In this document: positions 6,761 through 15,784 of the stretch, in pieces
How positions within the stretch are numbered: position 1 is the first letter of the stretch
Layout of the letters: every line of letters starts with the position of its first letter
NCBI GenBank assembly: GCA_035524595.1
Contig: DATKOP010000046.1
Location: forward strand, 1-30,323
DNA from: CAIKZZ01 sp035524595
GTDB taxonomy: Bacteria > Pseudomonadota > Gammaproteobacteria > Steroidobacterales > Steroidobacteraceae
Length of the DNA: 30,323 nt
Direction of reading: 5' to 3'
The notes under the pieces: generated by a model
Told to the model about the DNA's origin: nothing
Database searches by the model: none
What the model saw: only the letters and a program-made list of their open reading frames with translations
Made by a program: the position numbers and the translations under genes

Positions 6761-8920
6761 TCAGGCGAGGCGGCGCGGCACCGTCGCCCGGTTGGCGCAG
6801 TCGCAGCTGACGATGGTGCCGCCGCGCGGCCCCGGGCCGATCGCGAGCCGCGCGCCGATCGCCTTGGCGCGGTGGCGCATGTTGCGCAGTCCCATGCCGG
6901 CCGGCGGCGTGCCGGCCCCGCGCGGCAGCCCGCGGCCGTCGTCGCTGATCAGGAGCCGCAGCCGCTCGGCGTCGGTGCAGAGCTCGATGCGCACGTGGCG
7001 CGCGCCCGCGTGGCGGACCGCGTTGGCGAGCGCCTCCTGCGCGATCCGGTACAGGTGGTTGCAGGCCTCGAGCGTGATCTGCGGCACGGCCGAGGAGCGG
7101 TCGGCGAAGCTGACCTCGGGGCCGCTGCCGGGATGCGGGAAGCCGGCCGTCAGGCGCTCGAGCGCCTCGACGAGGCCGCGGCGCGGCTCGTCGACCGGCG
7201 CGAGCCCGCGCGCGACGTCCTTGCAGGTGACGATCGCGTGGGCGGCGATCCCGGCGAGCGTGCCGAGCTCGGTCGCGAGCTCGGGGCTGCCCGCGGCGTA
7301 GCGGCGCGCGAGGCTCGAGGCGAGCAGCGAGAGCCCGGTCAGCTCCTGGCCGAGGCCGTCGTGCAGGTCGTAGCCGAGCCGGCGCTGCTCGAGCACCGCC
7401 GCCTCGTGCAGCGCCGCCTCGAGCCGGTGGCGCTCGGTGACGTCGATGCCGACGCTCCACTCGAGCCAGCCGGGGACCCGCATCGCGGCGCCGACGTTGA
7501 ACCACTCGATCGTCTTGATGCTGCCGTCCTTGGCGGTCAGGTCGTAGCTGCGGCTGTACGGCTGGTGGCGCAGCTCGGCCGCCTCGGCCATCATCGCGGC
7601 CCGGTAGGCGGCGTCGGGGTAGAGCAGCTCGAGCGCGCGCGGGTTGCCGATGATCTCGTCGGCGCGATAGCCCGTCACCCGCTCGCACTCGCTGTTCCAG
7701 GCGACGATGTTCGCCTGGTCGTCGAAGGCGTCGAGCAGCACCGGCATGCCCTGCACGATCGCGCGCAGCCGTGCCTCGGCCTCGCGCAGCACGCGGTCGG
7801 CGCGCTTCATGTCGGTGATCTCGACCGAGGTGCCGGCGATGCTGACGATCCGGCCGCTGGCGTCGCGGATCGGGAACTTGTGGGTCAGGAAGTGGCGCGT
7901 GCCGGCCTCGGTCGGGACCGCCTGCTCGCAGACGTAGACGTCGCCGCGCCTGAGCGCCTCGCGGTCGGTGGCGCGGAAGGTCTCGGCGGCGGTCGGGAAG
8001 AGCTCCTCGTCGGTCTTGCCGATGCAGGTGGCGGCGTCCATGCCGAAGCGCTCGGCGCAGGTCGCGTTCAGGAGCTCATAGCGGCCGTCGAGGTCCTTCT
8101 GGAAGCAGGCGGCGGGGCTGTTGTCGACGAAGATCGCGAGCTGCTGCTCGCGCAGCCGCAGCCGGTCGCTGAGCGCCTCGTGCGCGGTCACGTCGGTCGC
8201 GATGCCGGCGACGCCGCTGACCCGGCCGGCGGCGTCGCGGACCGGGAACTTGTGCAGCAGCACGCGCCGCGGGCCTTGCGCCGTCGGCACCGTGATGCGC
8301 GCCTCGGCCACCTCGCCGGTCTCGATGACGCGGCGGTCGCGGGCGCGGATCGCGGCGGCGGTCGCCGGCGCGAACAGCTCCTCGTCGGTCCGGCCGAGGC
8401 AGGCCAGCGGGTCGATGCCGAGCAGCTCGGCGCAGCTCGCGTTCGCGAGCTGGTAGCGGCCGGCGCGGTCCTTCTGGAAGCAGGCGGCCGGAGTGCCCTC
8501 GAGGAAGGCCGCGAGCGACGCATCGCGGCGCGTGCCGCCCGCGCGCAGCTGGCAGACGTAGAGCGCGGGTCCCGGCAGCGCGAGCCGGGCGAGGTGCGCC
8601 GCGGCCGCGAGCGCGCTGCCGTCGGCGCGGCCGAGCGCGGTCTCGAGCTCGAGCGCCGCCCCGGGCGCGGGCGGCGTCGCGGCGAGCGCCGCCGCCGCGC
8701 CGGGCGCGATCGCCGCGAGCCGGCGCGCGATCAGCGCCGCGCGCGGCTCGCCGAAGAGCGCCGCGGCGCGCTCGTTGGCGGCGATCAGCCGGCCCGCGCC
8801 GTCGCAGGCGAAGGCGGCGTCCGGCGACGCCGCGAGCGTCGCGGCGAGCGCGGCGCCGAGCGGCTCGGGCACCCCGGTCGGCACCGGTTCGGTCGGCGAA
8901 AGGCTCGGGTCGGCTCGCAT
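6761..8920 (-). CDS. Cytosolic PAS sensor histidine kinase (HisKA_3, NarL/NarX type), orphan
   Basis: The protein has 719 residues and no membrane segment. Four PAS-like regions lie at about 25-120, 135-245, 262-370 and 385-495. PAS2 and PAS3 are close copies (PAACFQKD, NA[ST]CAE, C[LI]G[RK]TDEELF, HKFP[VI]RDA). The kinase H-box is EQRRLGYDLHDGLGQELTG with His520 as phospho-acceptor, and the ATPase domain has ALANAVRHA (N-box), DDGRGLP and GMGLRNM. This is the HisKA_3 class that pairs with NarL/FixJ response regulators, but no regulator gene is adjacent. Each of PAS2 and PAS3 has three cysteines at identical spacing (147/163/174 and 272/288/299), which suggests redox, metal or cluster sensing (inference). 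The downstream NAD(P)H oxidoreductase and DsbA-like genes fit a redox theme. Confidence 0.92.
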   Translation of the reverse strand: MRADPSLSPTEPVPTGVPEPLGAALAATLAASPDAAFACDGAGRLIAANERAAALFGEPRAALIARRLAAIAPGAAAALAATPPAPGAALELETALGRADGSALAAAAHLARLALPGPALYVCQLRAGGTRRDASLAAFLEGTPAACFQKDRAGRYQLANASCAELLGIDPLACLGRTDEELFAPATAAAIRARDRRVIETGEVAEARITVPTAQGPRRVLLHKFPVRDAAGRVSGVAGIATDVTAHEALSDRLRLREQQLAIFVDNSPAACFQKDLDGRYELLNATCAERFGMDAATCIGKTDEELFPTAAETFRATDREALRRGDVYVCEQAVPTEAGTRHFLTHKFPIRDASGRIVSIAGTSVEITDMKRADRVLREAEARLRAIVQGMPVLLDAFDDQANIVAWNSECERVTGYRADEIIGNPRALELLYPDAAYRAAMMAEAAELRHQPYSRSYDLTAKDGSIKTIEWFNVGAAMRVPGWLEWSVGIDVTERHRLEAALHEAAVLEQRRLGYDLHDGLGQELTGLSLLASSLARRYAAGSPELATELGTLAGIAAHAIVTCKDVARGLAPVDEPRRGLVEALERLTAGFPHPGSGPEVSFADRSSAVPQITLEACNHLYRIAQEALANAVRHAGARHVRIELCTDAERLRLLISDDGRGLPRGAGTPPAGMGLRNMRHRAKAIGARLAIGPGPRGGTIVSCDCANRATVPRRLA

Positions 8921-8987
8921 GCTCCACTCGCGACGGCGGCCCCCGCGTTCTACCGGAACGGTGGCGCCGCGCCAAGCGGGGAACCGC

Positions 8988-10828
8988 TCAACGCAGCAGG
9001 CGCGGCAGCGTCAGCGACAGCGCCGGCAGGTAGGTGATCAGCAGCACGCCCGCGCCGAGCGCGACGAAGAGCGGCAGCACCGCGCGAAAGATCGTCGCGA
9101 CCGGCTTGTCGAAGCGGTAGGAGGCGAAGAACAGGTTGAGGCCGACGAGCGGCGTCAGGTAGCCGAGCTCCATGTTGGCGAGGAACACGACGCCGAGGTG
9201 CAGCGGGTCGACGCCGTAGGCGGCGCCGAGCTGGGTCACGAGCGGCGCGAGCACGAGGATCGCGGGGTAGATCTCGATCAGGCAGCCGGCCGCGAGCAGC
9301 GCGACGTTCAGCACCAGCAGGAAGCCGATGCGGCCGCTGACCGCGGCCTGCACCCAGCCGACGACCTGGTCGGGGATCTGCGCGTCGACCAGGTAGTCGG
9401 TGAGGCCGAGCGCGACGCCCATGACGAGCAGGATGCCGCCGACCACGAGGCCGCACTCCGGCAGGATCCGCGGCAGGTCGCGCCGCCAGAGGAGGTCGCG
9501 GCGGATCAGCGTCGTCACGATGAGCACGTAGGCCGCGGTCAGCGCCGCCGACTCGACCGGGGTCGCGAGCCCGCTCGCGAGCGAGCCCATCGCGACGAAC
9601 GGCACCGACAGCTCCCAGCCGGCGCCGGCGAGCGCGCGCCGCGCGCGCGCCGGATCGAAGCCGCCGGCCGCGGCGCGCCGCGGCGGCTCGTGGCGCAGCC
9701 CGAAGCCGATCACGATCGCGGCCATCAAGAGCGACGGCAGGAGCCCCGCCAGGAACATCGCCTTGATGCCGACGCCGGCGACGATCGCGTACAAGAGCAG
9801 CGGCAGCGCCGGCATCAGGATCGTGCCGGGCAGCCCCGCCCCGGTCACGAGGCCGAGCGCCGGCCGCTCGGCGTAGCCGCGCGAGACCAGCAGCGGCATC
9901 ACGAGCCCGCCGAGCGCGAGCACGGTCGCGCCGGAGGCGCCGGTGAAGCTCGTGAAGAACGTGCACACGAGCACGGTCGCGATCGTCGCGCCGCCGCGCA
10001 GCCGGCCGAACAGCGCGTCGAACACCTCGATCAGGCGCCGCGGCGCCTGGCTCTCGGCGAGCACGTAGCCGGCGAGCGTGAACAGCGGGATCGCCGGCAG
10101 CGAGGCGTTGACGACGGTGCGGTAGTGGTCGACCGCGATCGCCGCGAGCGGCAGCCCGGCGTGCCAGAAGAGCAGCACCGAGGCGCCCGCCAGCACCGCG
10201 AACAGCGGCGTGCCGATCAGCGCGCCGACGCCGAGCAGCAGCGCGAGCAGCGGCGCGAGCCCGCCCGGCAGGCGCGGCGCGGCGACCGTCACCGCGACCA
10301 GCAGCGCCGCGAGCGCGAGGCCGAGCGCGCGCGCGGCAGGCCCCGGCGCGACCCGCGCCAGGAGCCGCCAGCCGACCAGCGCGAAGCCGGCCGGCATCAG
10401 CGCCTCGAACCACCACACCGGCACGCCGTAGGCGAGGATCGCGCCGGCGCCGCGCTCGGCGGCCACGAACGAGGTCTCGGCGGTCGCCAGCACCGCGCAG
10501 ACCGCGGCCGCGATGCCGTTCGCGACCCGGGTCGCGACCGCGCGCAGGCGCGGGCCGAGCACCGTGGTCAGCGCCGACATCGTCAACAGCCGCCGCTCGC
10601 GCGCCGCGACGGCGCTGCCGAGCATGCCGACCGCGAGCCCGAGGTGCTGCACGATCGCGGCGGCGCCGTAGATGCCGTTGCGGGTCGCGGCCCGCAGCAG
10701 GAGCTCGGCGACCGGCACGAGGCCCATCAGCGCGAGCACGGTCGCGAGCAGGCCGTCCTCGAGCCTGCGCAGCAGCGTCGGCGCGGCGGCGGGCGCCGCG
10801 AGCGCCTCCACCGCCGGCGCGGGCAGCG

Positions 10829-10832
<4 letters not shown>
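8988..10832 (-). CDS. TRAP transporter permease, fused DctQ-DctM
   Basis: The protein has 614 residues and begins with GTG at 10832, which overlaps the dctP stop in a GTGA. Residues from about 20 to 190 form the four-helix DctQ small-subunit part. The remainder is the DctM large subunit, with LPAIPLFTLAGYVLAE, FFTSFTGASGATVLALGG, TGAGLPGTILMPALPLLLYA and ANMELGYLTPLVGLNLFF as its conserved blocks. It is the inner-membrane translocator that takes solute from the DctP-like binding protein using an ion gradient. Many TRAP systems have this fusion. The gene is third and last in the tatT-dctP-dctQM operon, and 67 nt separate its stop from the histidine kinase start on the same strand, so read-through is possible. 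Confidence 0.92.
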
Positions 10833-11896
<1,064 letters not shown>

Positions 11897-11919
11897 CAGG
11901 GCGTTCTCCACGGGGCGGG

Positions 11920-12858
11920 TCATTCGGTGAACAGCTCGCCGGCGCGCGCCTTGAGCGCGCGCGCGCGGCGCTGGAAGAGCTCGTTGGCGAGGCGCGCGTG
12001 CGGCGCGGCGGCGGCATCGACCGCGAGCGCCTTCGCGATCAGCGCGTCGAACTCGGCGCGGTTGGCGGTCGGCACCGAGACCGCCTCGGCGTAGCTGACG
12101 TAGGGGGCGGCGAGCGTGCCGCCCGAGAGCGCGACGGCGCGCGCGAGGTGCTCCTGCGCCGCGGCGAGGCGCTCCGCCTCGGGCCGCGCCTCGCTCATCA
12201 CGAGGCTGATCGCCAGGAGGTGCAGGCTGCCCGCGTCGAAGCCCTCGTCGAGCTCGAGCGCGCGCGCCGCGAGCGCGCGCACCGCCGGCAGCCCCGCGAC
12301 CAGGAAGGCGTCGTCCTTGCCGAGCGCGATCGCCGCGCCCCAGGCGGCGGCCGTCCAGTACATCGCCGGCACGTCGCGCCGCGCGAAGCCGAGGGCTGCC
12401 GCCTTCGGGTCGGCGCCGAGGCGCGCCGCGGCGTCGGGGTGCGTGACCTCGAGGCTGCGCAGGCCGTAGTCGCGGGCGCGCAGGTAGAGCCGCCGCGCGC
12501 GGTCGCGCTCGGCGTAGGCGGCGCTGACGTCGCGCGCCTCGAGCGCCTCGGCCGGCAGCTCGACGTAGGCGTAGCTGTACTCGGTGAAGCCGCGCGCGAG
12601 CGCGAGCAGCAGGCCCTCGTGGCGCGGCGTGTCGGCGAGCACGCTCTCCATGAGCTTGAGGCCGAAAGGCGTCGCCGCGCCGACCAGCTCGACGTCCGGG
12701 TCCGAGGCGTAGACGTCGCCGCCGACGGCGAGCGCATCGCCGACGCGGTCGGCGACCAGCCGCTGGACCGTGCAGCCGGGCAGGAGCGCGAGCGCGAGCA
12801 GGAGGGCGGTGAGCGCGCGCGCGGCGCGTCCGCTGCGCTCGCGGATGGTCATCGTCAT
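11920..12858 (-). CDS. TatT-type TPR lipoprotein of a TPR-associated TRAP transporter
   Basis: The protein has 312 residues. The start at 12858 has GGAGG seven nt upstream. The signal peptide ends in a lipobox (LALALLPGC, Cys at about 29). The mature part is helical with TPR-like repeats and the blocks SYAYVELPAEAL, YLRARDYGLRSLE and MYWTAAAWGAAIAL, which match the TatT (T-component) family described in Treponema pallidum, where a trimeric TPR lipoprotein docks with the P-component. Being first in an operon with dctP and dctQM supports this strongly. The predicted role is capture or hand-over of a hydrophobic or bulky ligand in the periplasm. Confidence 0.88.
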   Translation of the reverse strand: MTMTIRERSGRAARALTALLLALALLPGCTVQRLVADRVGDALAVGGDVYASDPDVELVGAATPFGLKLMESVLADTPRHEGLLLALARGFTEYSYAYVELPAEALEARDVSAAYAERDRARRLYLRARDYGLRSLEVTHPDAAARLGADPKAAALGFARRDVPAMYWTAAAWGAAIALGKDDAFLVAGLPAVRALAARALELDEGFDAGSLHLLAISLVMSEARPEAERLAAAQEHLARAVALSGGTLAAPYVSYAEAVSVPTANRAEFDALIAKALAVDAAAAPHARLANELFQRRARALKARAGELFTE

Positions 12859-13165
12859 GCACCGCCTCCGGCGGGGGCTGTCTCGGGCGCGGGCGGCCCC
12901 GGCCGGGGCCGCAGCCGGCGCCCGGGAACCCGCCCGCGGGGCGCTAGCTTACAGCCCGCCCGGGCCAATGCCGCTACCGGCCTCGGGGGCGCCCCCCGGG
13001 GCATGCGCCCGCGCGGGCCGTCGGGGCTCGCCGGGGGGGCCGTCTCGAAGGCGCTGCGCCGGGCGCGGCGCCCGCCGCGCGGGCCTTGAACCCCGTCGCC
13101 GCGGCGCGACGGACGCGGCTGCTAGCATGATGGCATTCATTCATCGACCGAGGGCACCCCGTCCC
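12859..13165. other. Divergent intergenic region, no gene seen
   Basis: This 307-nt stretch between the divergent tatT-like and acyl-CoA dehydrogenase genes is very GC-rich. It should hold promoters for both, but I find no convincing -35/-10 pair. The only AT-rich patch is at 13121-13145 (GCTAGCATGATGGCATTCAT), with an in-frame ATG at 13127 as an alternative start for the dehydrogenase. Confidence 0.5.
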
Positions 13166-14941
13166 ATGTACGACTACCGTGCGCCGCGCCGCGAGTTCGG
13201 GTTCGTGATCCACGAGGTGCTCGGGGCCGAGGCGGCGCTCGCGGCGCTCGGCCGCGACGACGTCGGCCAGGGGCTCATCGACAGCGTCATCGAGGAGGGC
13301 GCGAAGTTCGCCGAGGGCGTGCTGTCGCCGCTCAACGCGCAGGGCGACCGCGAGGGCGCGCGCTACGACGACGGCGCCGTGGTCACGGCGCAGGGCTATC
13401 GGGCCGCCTACCAGCAGTTCTGCCGCGACGGCTGGGCCGGCATGGCGGCGGCGCCCGAGTACGGCGGCCAGGGGCTGCCGTCGATCGCGCACATCGCGGT
13501 CGGCGAGATGCTGTGCAGCGCCGCGATGGCCTGGCGCATGGCGAGCGGGCTGTCGGAGGGCGCGGTGCTCGCGCTCTCGCGCCACGCGAGCGAGGCGCTG
13601 AAGGCCCGCTTCCTCGGCAAGATCGTCACCGGCGCCTGGACCTGCACGATGTGCCTGACGGAGCCGCAGGCCGGCACCGACCTCGGCCTGCTGCGCACCC
13701 GCGCCGAGCCCGCGGCCGACGGCAGCTTCCGCCTCGGCGGCACCAAGATCTTCATCAGCTGGGGCGAGCACGACCTCACCGACAACATCGTGCACCTCGT
13801 GCTCGCGCGCCTGCCGGACGCCGCGCCCGGCACGCGCGGCATCAGCCTGTTCCTCGTGCCGAAGCTGATCGACGGCCGGCCGAACGGCGTGCGCTGCGAC
13901 TCGATCGAGAACAAGATGGGCATCCACGGCTCGCCGACCTGCGTGCTCAGCTTCGAGGGCGCGCAGGGCTGGCTGGTCGGCAGCCCGGGCGGCGGCCTCG
14001 CCTGCATGTTCACGATGATGAACCACGCCCGCCTCGGCGTCGGCCTGCAGGGCCTCGGCCTCAGCGAGCGCGCGCTGCAGGCCTCGGCGCGCTACGCCTT
14101 CGAGCGCCTGCAGGGGCGCTCGGCGCGCGGCGCGCTGGCGCGCGACAAGGCCGCCGACCCGATCGCCGCGCACGCGGACGTCAGGCGCATGCTGCTGACG
14201 CAGAAGGCGCTGACCGAGGGCCAGCGGCTGCTCGCCTACCAGACCGCGCTGCTCGCCGACGTCGAGCACCTGGGGCGCGACGCGCCGGCGCGCGAGCGCG
14301 CCGGCCAGCTGGTCGCGCTGCTGGTGCCGATCGTGAAGTCGCTCCTGACCGACAGCGCGATGGAGACCACCGAGCTCGCGATGCAGGTGCACGGCGGCGC
14401 GGGCTTCATCCGCGAGACCGGCGTCGAGCAGTACCTGCGCGACGCCAAGATCACCTGCATCTACGAGGGCACGAACGGCATCCAGGCGCTCGACCTCTTG
14501 GGCCGCAAGGTGCTCGCGAACGGCGGCGCCACCGTCAAGCTGCTGGCCGAGGAGATCGGCGCGACGCTCGCCGGCGAGCTCGCGCCGGCGCTCGGGCCCC
14601 ACGCCGCGACGCTGCGCGCCAAGGTCGAGGAGTGGGCCGAGCTCACCCGCATCGTCGCGGCGCGGGTCGCGAAGGATCCCGACGAGCTCGGCGCGGTCGC
14701 GGTCGACTACCTCAACTACGCCGGCTACGTGCTGGTCGGCTGGGGCTGGCTCAGGATGGCGAACGTCGCCGCCCGGCGGCTCGCCGCCGGCAGCGCCGAG
14801 CGCGCCTTCTACGAGGGCAAGCTCGCGGCCGCGGCGTTCTACTTCGAGCGGCTGCTGCCGCGCACGCTCGCGACCGCGGCCGCGGTGCGCGCCGGCGGGG
14901 CGACGCTGCCGGCGCTCGCCCCGGAGCACTTCGCGGCCTGA
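13166..14941 (+). CDS. Acyl-CoA dehydrogenase (long form, about 590 aa)
   Basis: The protein has 591 residues and is FAD-dependent, catalysing alpha-beta dehydrogenation of an acyl-CoA in the cytosol. The start MYDYRAPRREFGFVIHEVLG is typical of this long-form family. The middle holds CTMCLTEPQAGTDLGLLRT (FAD/substrate loop), GTKIFISWGEHDLTDNIVHL and MGIHGSPTCVL. The C-terminal part of the core has MQVHGGAGFIRETGVEQYLR and IYEGTNGIQALDLLGRK, in which Glu434 aligns with the catalytic base. About 110 residues follow as the extra helical C-terminal domain of the PA0508/DmdC-like group. It stands alone; no other beta-oxidation genes are adjacent, so its substrate chain length is not indicated. 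Confidence 0.93.
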   Translation: MYDYRAPRREFGFVIHEVLGAEAALAALGRDDVGQGLIDSVIEEGAKFAEGVLSPLNAQGDREGARYDDGAVVTAQGYRAAYQQFCRDGWAGMAAAPEYGGQGLPSIAHIAVGEMLCSAAMAWRMASGLSEGAVLALSRHASEALKARFLGKIVTGAWTCTMCLTEPQAGTDLGLLRTRAEPAADGSFRLGGTKIFISWGEHDLTDNIVHLVLARLPDAAPGTRGISLFLVPKLIDGRPNGVRCDSIENKMGIHGSPTCVLSFEGAQGWLVGSPGGGLACMFTMMNHARLGVGLQGLGLSERALQASARYAFERLQGRSARGALARDKAADPIAAHADVRRMLLTQKALTEGQRLLAYQTALLADVEHLGRDAPARERAGQLVALLVPIVKSLLTDSAMETTELAMQVHGGAGFIRETGVEQYLRDAKITCIYEGTNGIQALDLLGRKVLANGGATVKLLAEEIGATLAGELAPALGPHAATLRAKVEEWAELTRIVAARVAKDPDELGAVAVDYLNYAGYVLVGWGWLRMANVAARRLAAGSAERAFYEGKLAAAAFYFERLLPRTLATAAAVRAGGATLPALAPEHFAA

Positions 14942-15040
14942 AACGCGGGACTTTCCCCGTTGCAACGCGGCGGTGCCGGACTCATCATCGTGGCCTCGCC
15001 CCGGCGGTGTGCGTCGCCGGGCTATGGGAGGAACAACAAC

Positions 15041-15271
15041 ATGATGCTCGATACCCGCGTCCGCCCCCTGGCTCTGCTGCTCGCGGCGTGGCTCGCGTGC
15101 GGCGCCGCGGCGGCCGCGCTTGCGGCCGATCCGAAGACGACGGCCGACGACAAGTGCACCGCGCAGTGCGACGAGGAGTCGGACCGCTGCATGCAGGCGG
15201 CGGGCAAGGACAGCGCCAAGCAGAAGCAGTGCGACTCGAGCTACGACGAGTGCCTGCGCAAGTGCCAGTGA
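15041..15271 (+). CDS. Small exported six-cysteine protein (mirror-symmetric CX3C hairpin)
   Basis: The protein has 76 residues. The ATG at 15041 has GGGAGGA at 15026-15032. The signal peptide is RPLALLLAAWLACGAAAAALA, with cleavage near residue 29. The mature chain of about 47 residues is charged and helical with six Cys: C39-x3-C43-x6-C50-x13-C64-x6-C71-x3-C75. The spacing reads the same in both directions, as expected for two antiparallel helices joined by three disulfides (39-75, 43-71, 50-64). This resembles the geometry of CHCH-type twin-CX3C proteins, but homology is not claimed. The function is unknown; a periplasmic stress, metal or redox role is possible. Confidence 0.8.
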   Translation: MMLDTRVRPLALLLAAWLACGAAAAALAADPKTTADDKCTAQCDEESDRCMQAAGKDSAKQKQCDSSYDECLRKCQ

Positions 15272-15351
15272 CCGGCCCCGCCTGAGCGAGCCCGCGCCGG
15301 CCGCGGGCCGGACCCCCCCGGGCGGCCGTCCGCGCCGCCCGGCCTGCGCCT

Positions 15352-15374
15352 CCCGGGCCCTTCGGGCGCCCGGG
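15352..15374 (+). terminator. UUCG-loop GC hairpin downstream of the six-Cys gene
   Basis: CCCGGGC and GCCCGGG flank a CC-TTCG-GG tip with one bulged base, giving a very stable hairpin 80 nt after the stop at 15271. There is no T-tract. It plausibly ends or protects the small gene's transcript and separates it from the promoter at 15385. Confidence 0.5.
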
Positions 15375-15384
15375 CCAACTGCAG

Positions 15385-15412
15385 TTGCAGTTAAGCCTCT
15401 TTTCTGTATAGT
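15385..15412 (+). promoter_or_regulatory. Putative sigma70 promoter
   Basis: TTGCAG (15385-15390) and TATAGT (15407-15412) are separated by 16 bp in a locally AT-rich patch. It faces the small acidic protein gene and may also serve lysAC-asd. A perfect CAGATC/GATCTG inverted repeat follows at 15441-15457. Confidence 0.55.
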
Positions 15413-15440
15413 TCGGTGGCTTCGCAGCTGCAAAAAGCGT

Positions 15441-15457
15441 CAGATCTTGTTGATCTG
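15441..15457. repeat. Short inverted repeat in the 5' leader
   Basis: CAGATC (15441-15446) and GATCTG (15452-15457) flank TTGTT. It lies about 25-40 nt after the putative -10, so it could be an operator or a small leader hairpin. The length is short enough that chance is possible. Confidence 0.35.
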
Positions 15458-15485
15458 ATTGATGATTTTCGAGGCATGGCGGCCC

Positions 15486-15701
15486 ATGAGAGAGCGGGAC
15501 GAAGAGCACTTCGAGTTGGACGAGGAGTTCCTCGCCGACGCCGAGGCCGACGAGCCGGACTATGACCGGCTGATCGACCGCGTCGATCGCAAGAAGGTGC
15601 AGCCGAGCAAGAAGGGCAAGGCCGCTTGGAGCAAGCTCGAGGACGTGCTCGCCGAGCGGCGCCTGAAGAAGGCCCTGGAAGACTTCGAGGACGAGGCCTG
15701 A
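15486..15701 (+). CDS. Small acidic cytosolic protein (PA3496/DUF3545-like tail)
   Basis: The protein has 71 residues from the ATG at 15486, preceded by GAGG at 15471. An ATG at 15459 would add nine residues but has no ribosome-binding site. The N-terminal half is strongly acidic (DEEHFELDEEFLADAEADEPD). The C-terminal half is basic then amphipathic (KKGKAAWSKLEDVLAERRLK, ending LEDFEDEA). The C-terminal pattern resembles short PA3496 or DUF3545-type proteins of gammaproteobacteria; this is a weak inference. It precedes lysAC by 83 nt on the same strand. Confidence 0.6.
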   Translation: MRERDEEHFELDEEFLADAEADEPDYDRLIDRVDRKKVQPSKKGKAAWSKLEDVLAERRLKKALEDFEDEA

Positions 15702-15784
15702 GGCCCCGTCCCTGACCGCGGCCGCAGCCGCCGCCGCTTCCCGATGCTGACGGCCGCGTGGCCGCCCCCGCCCGAATGCCGCCG

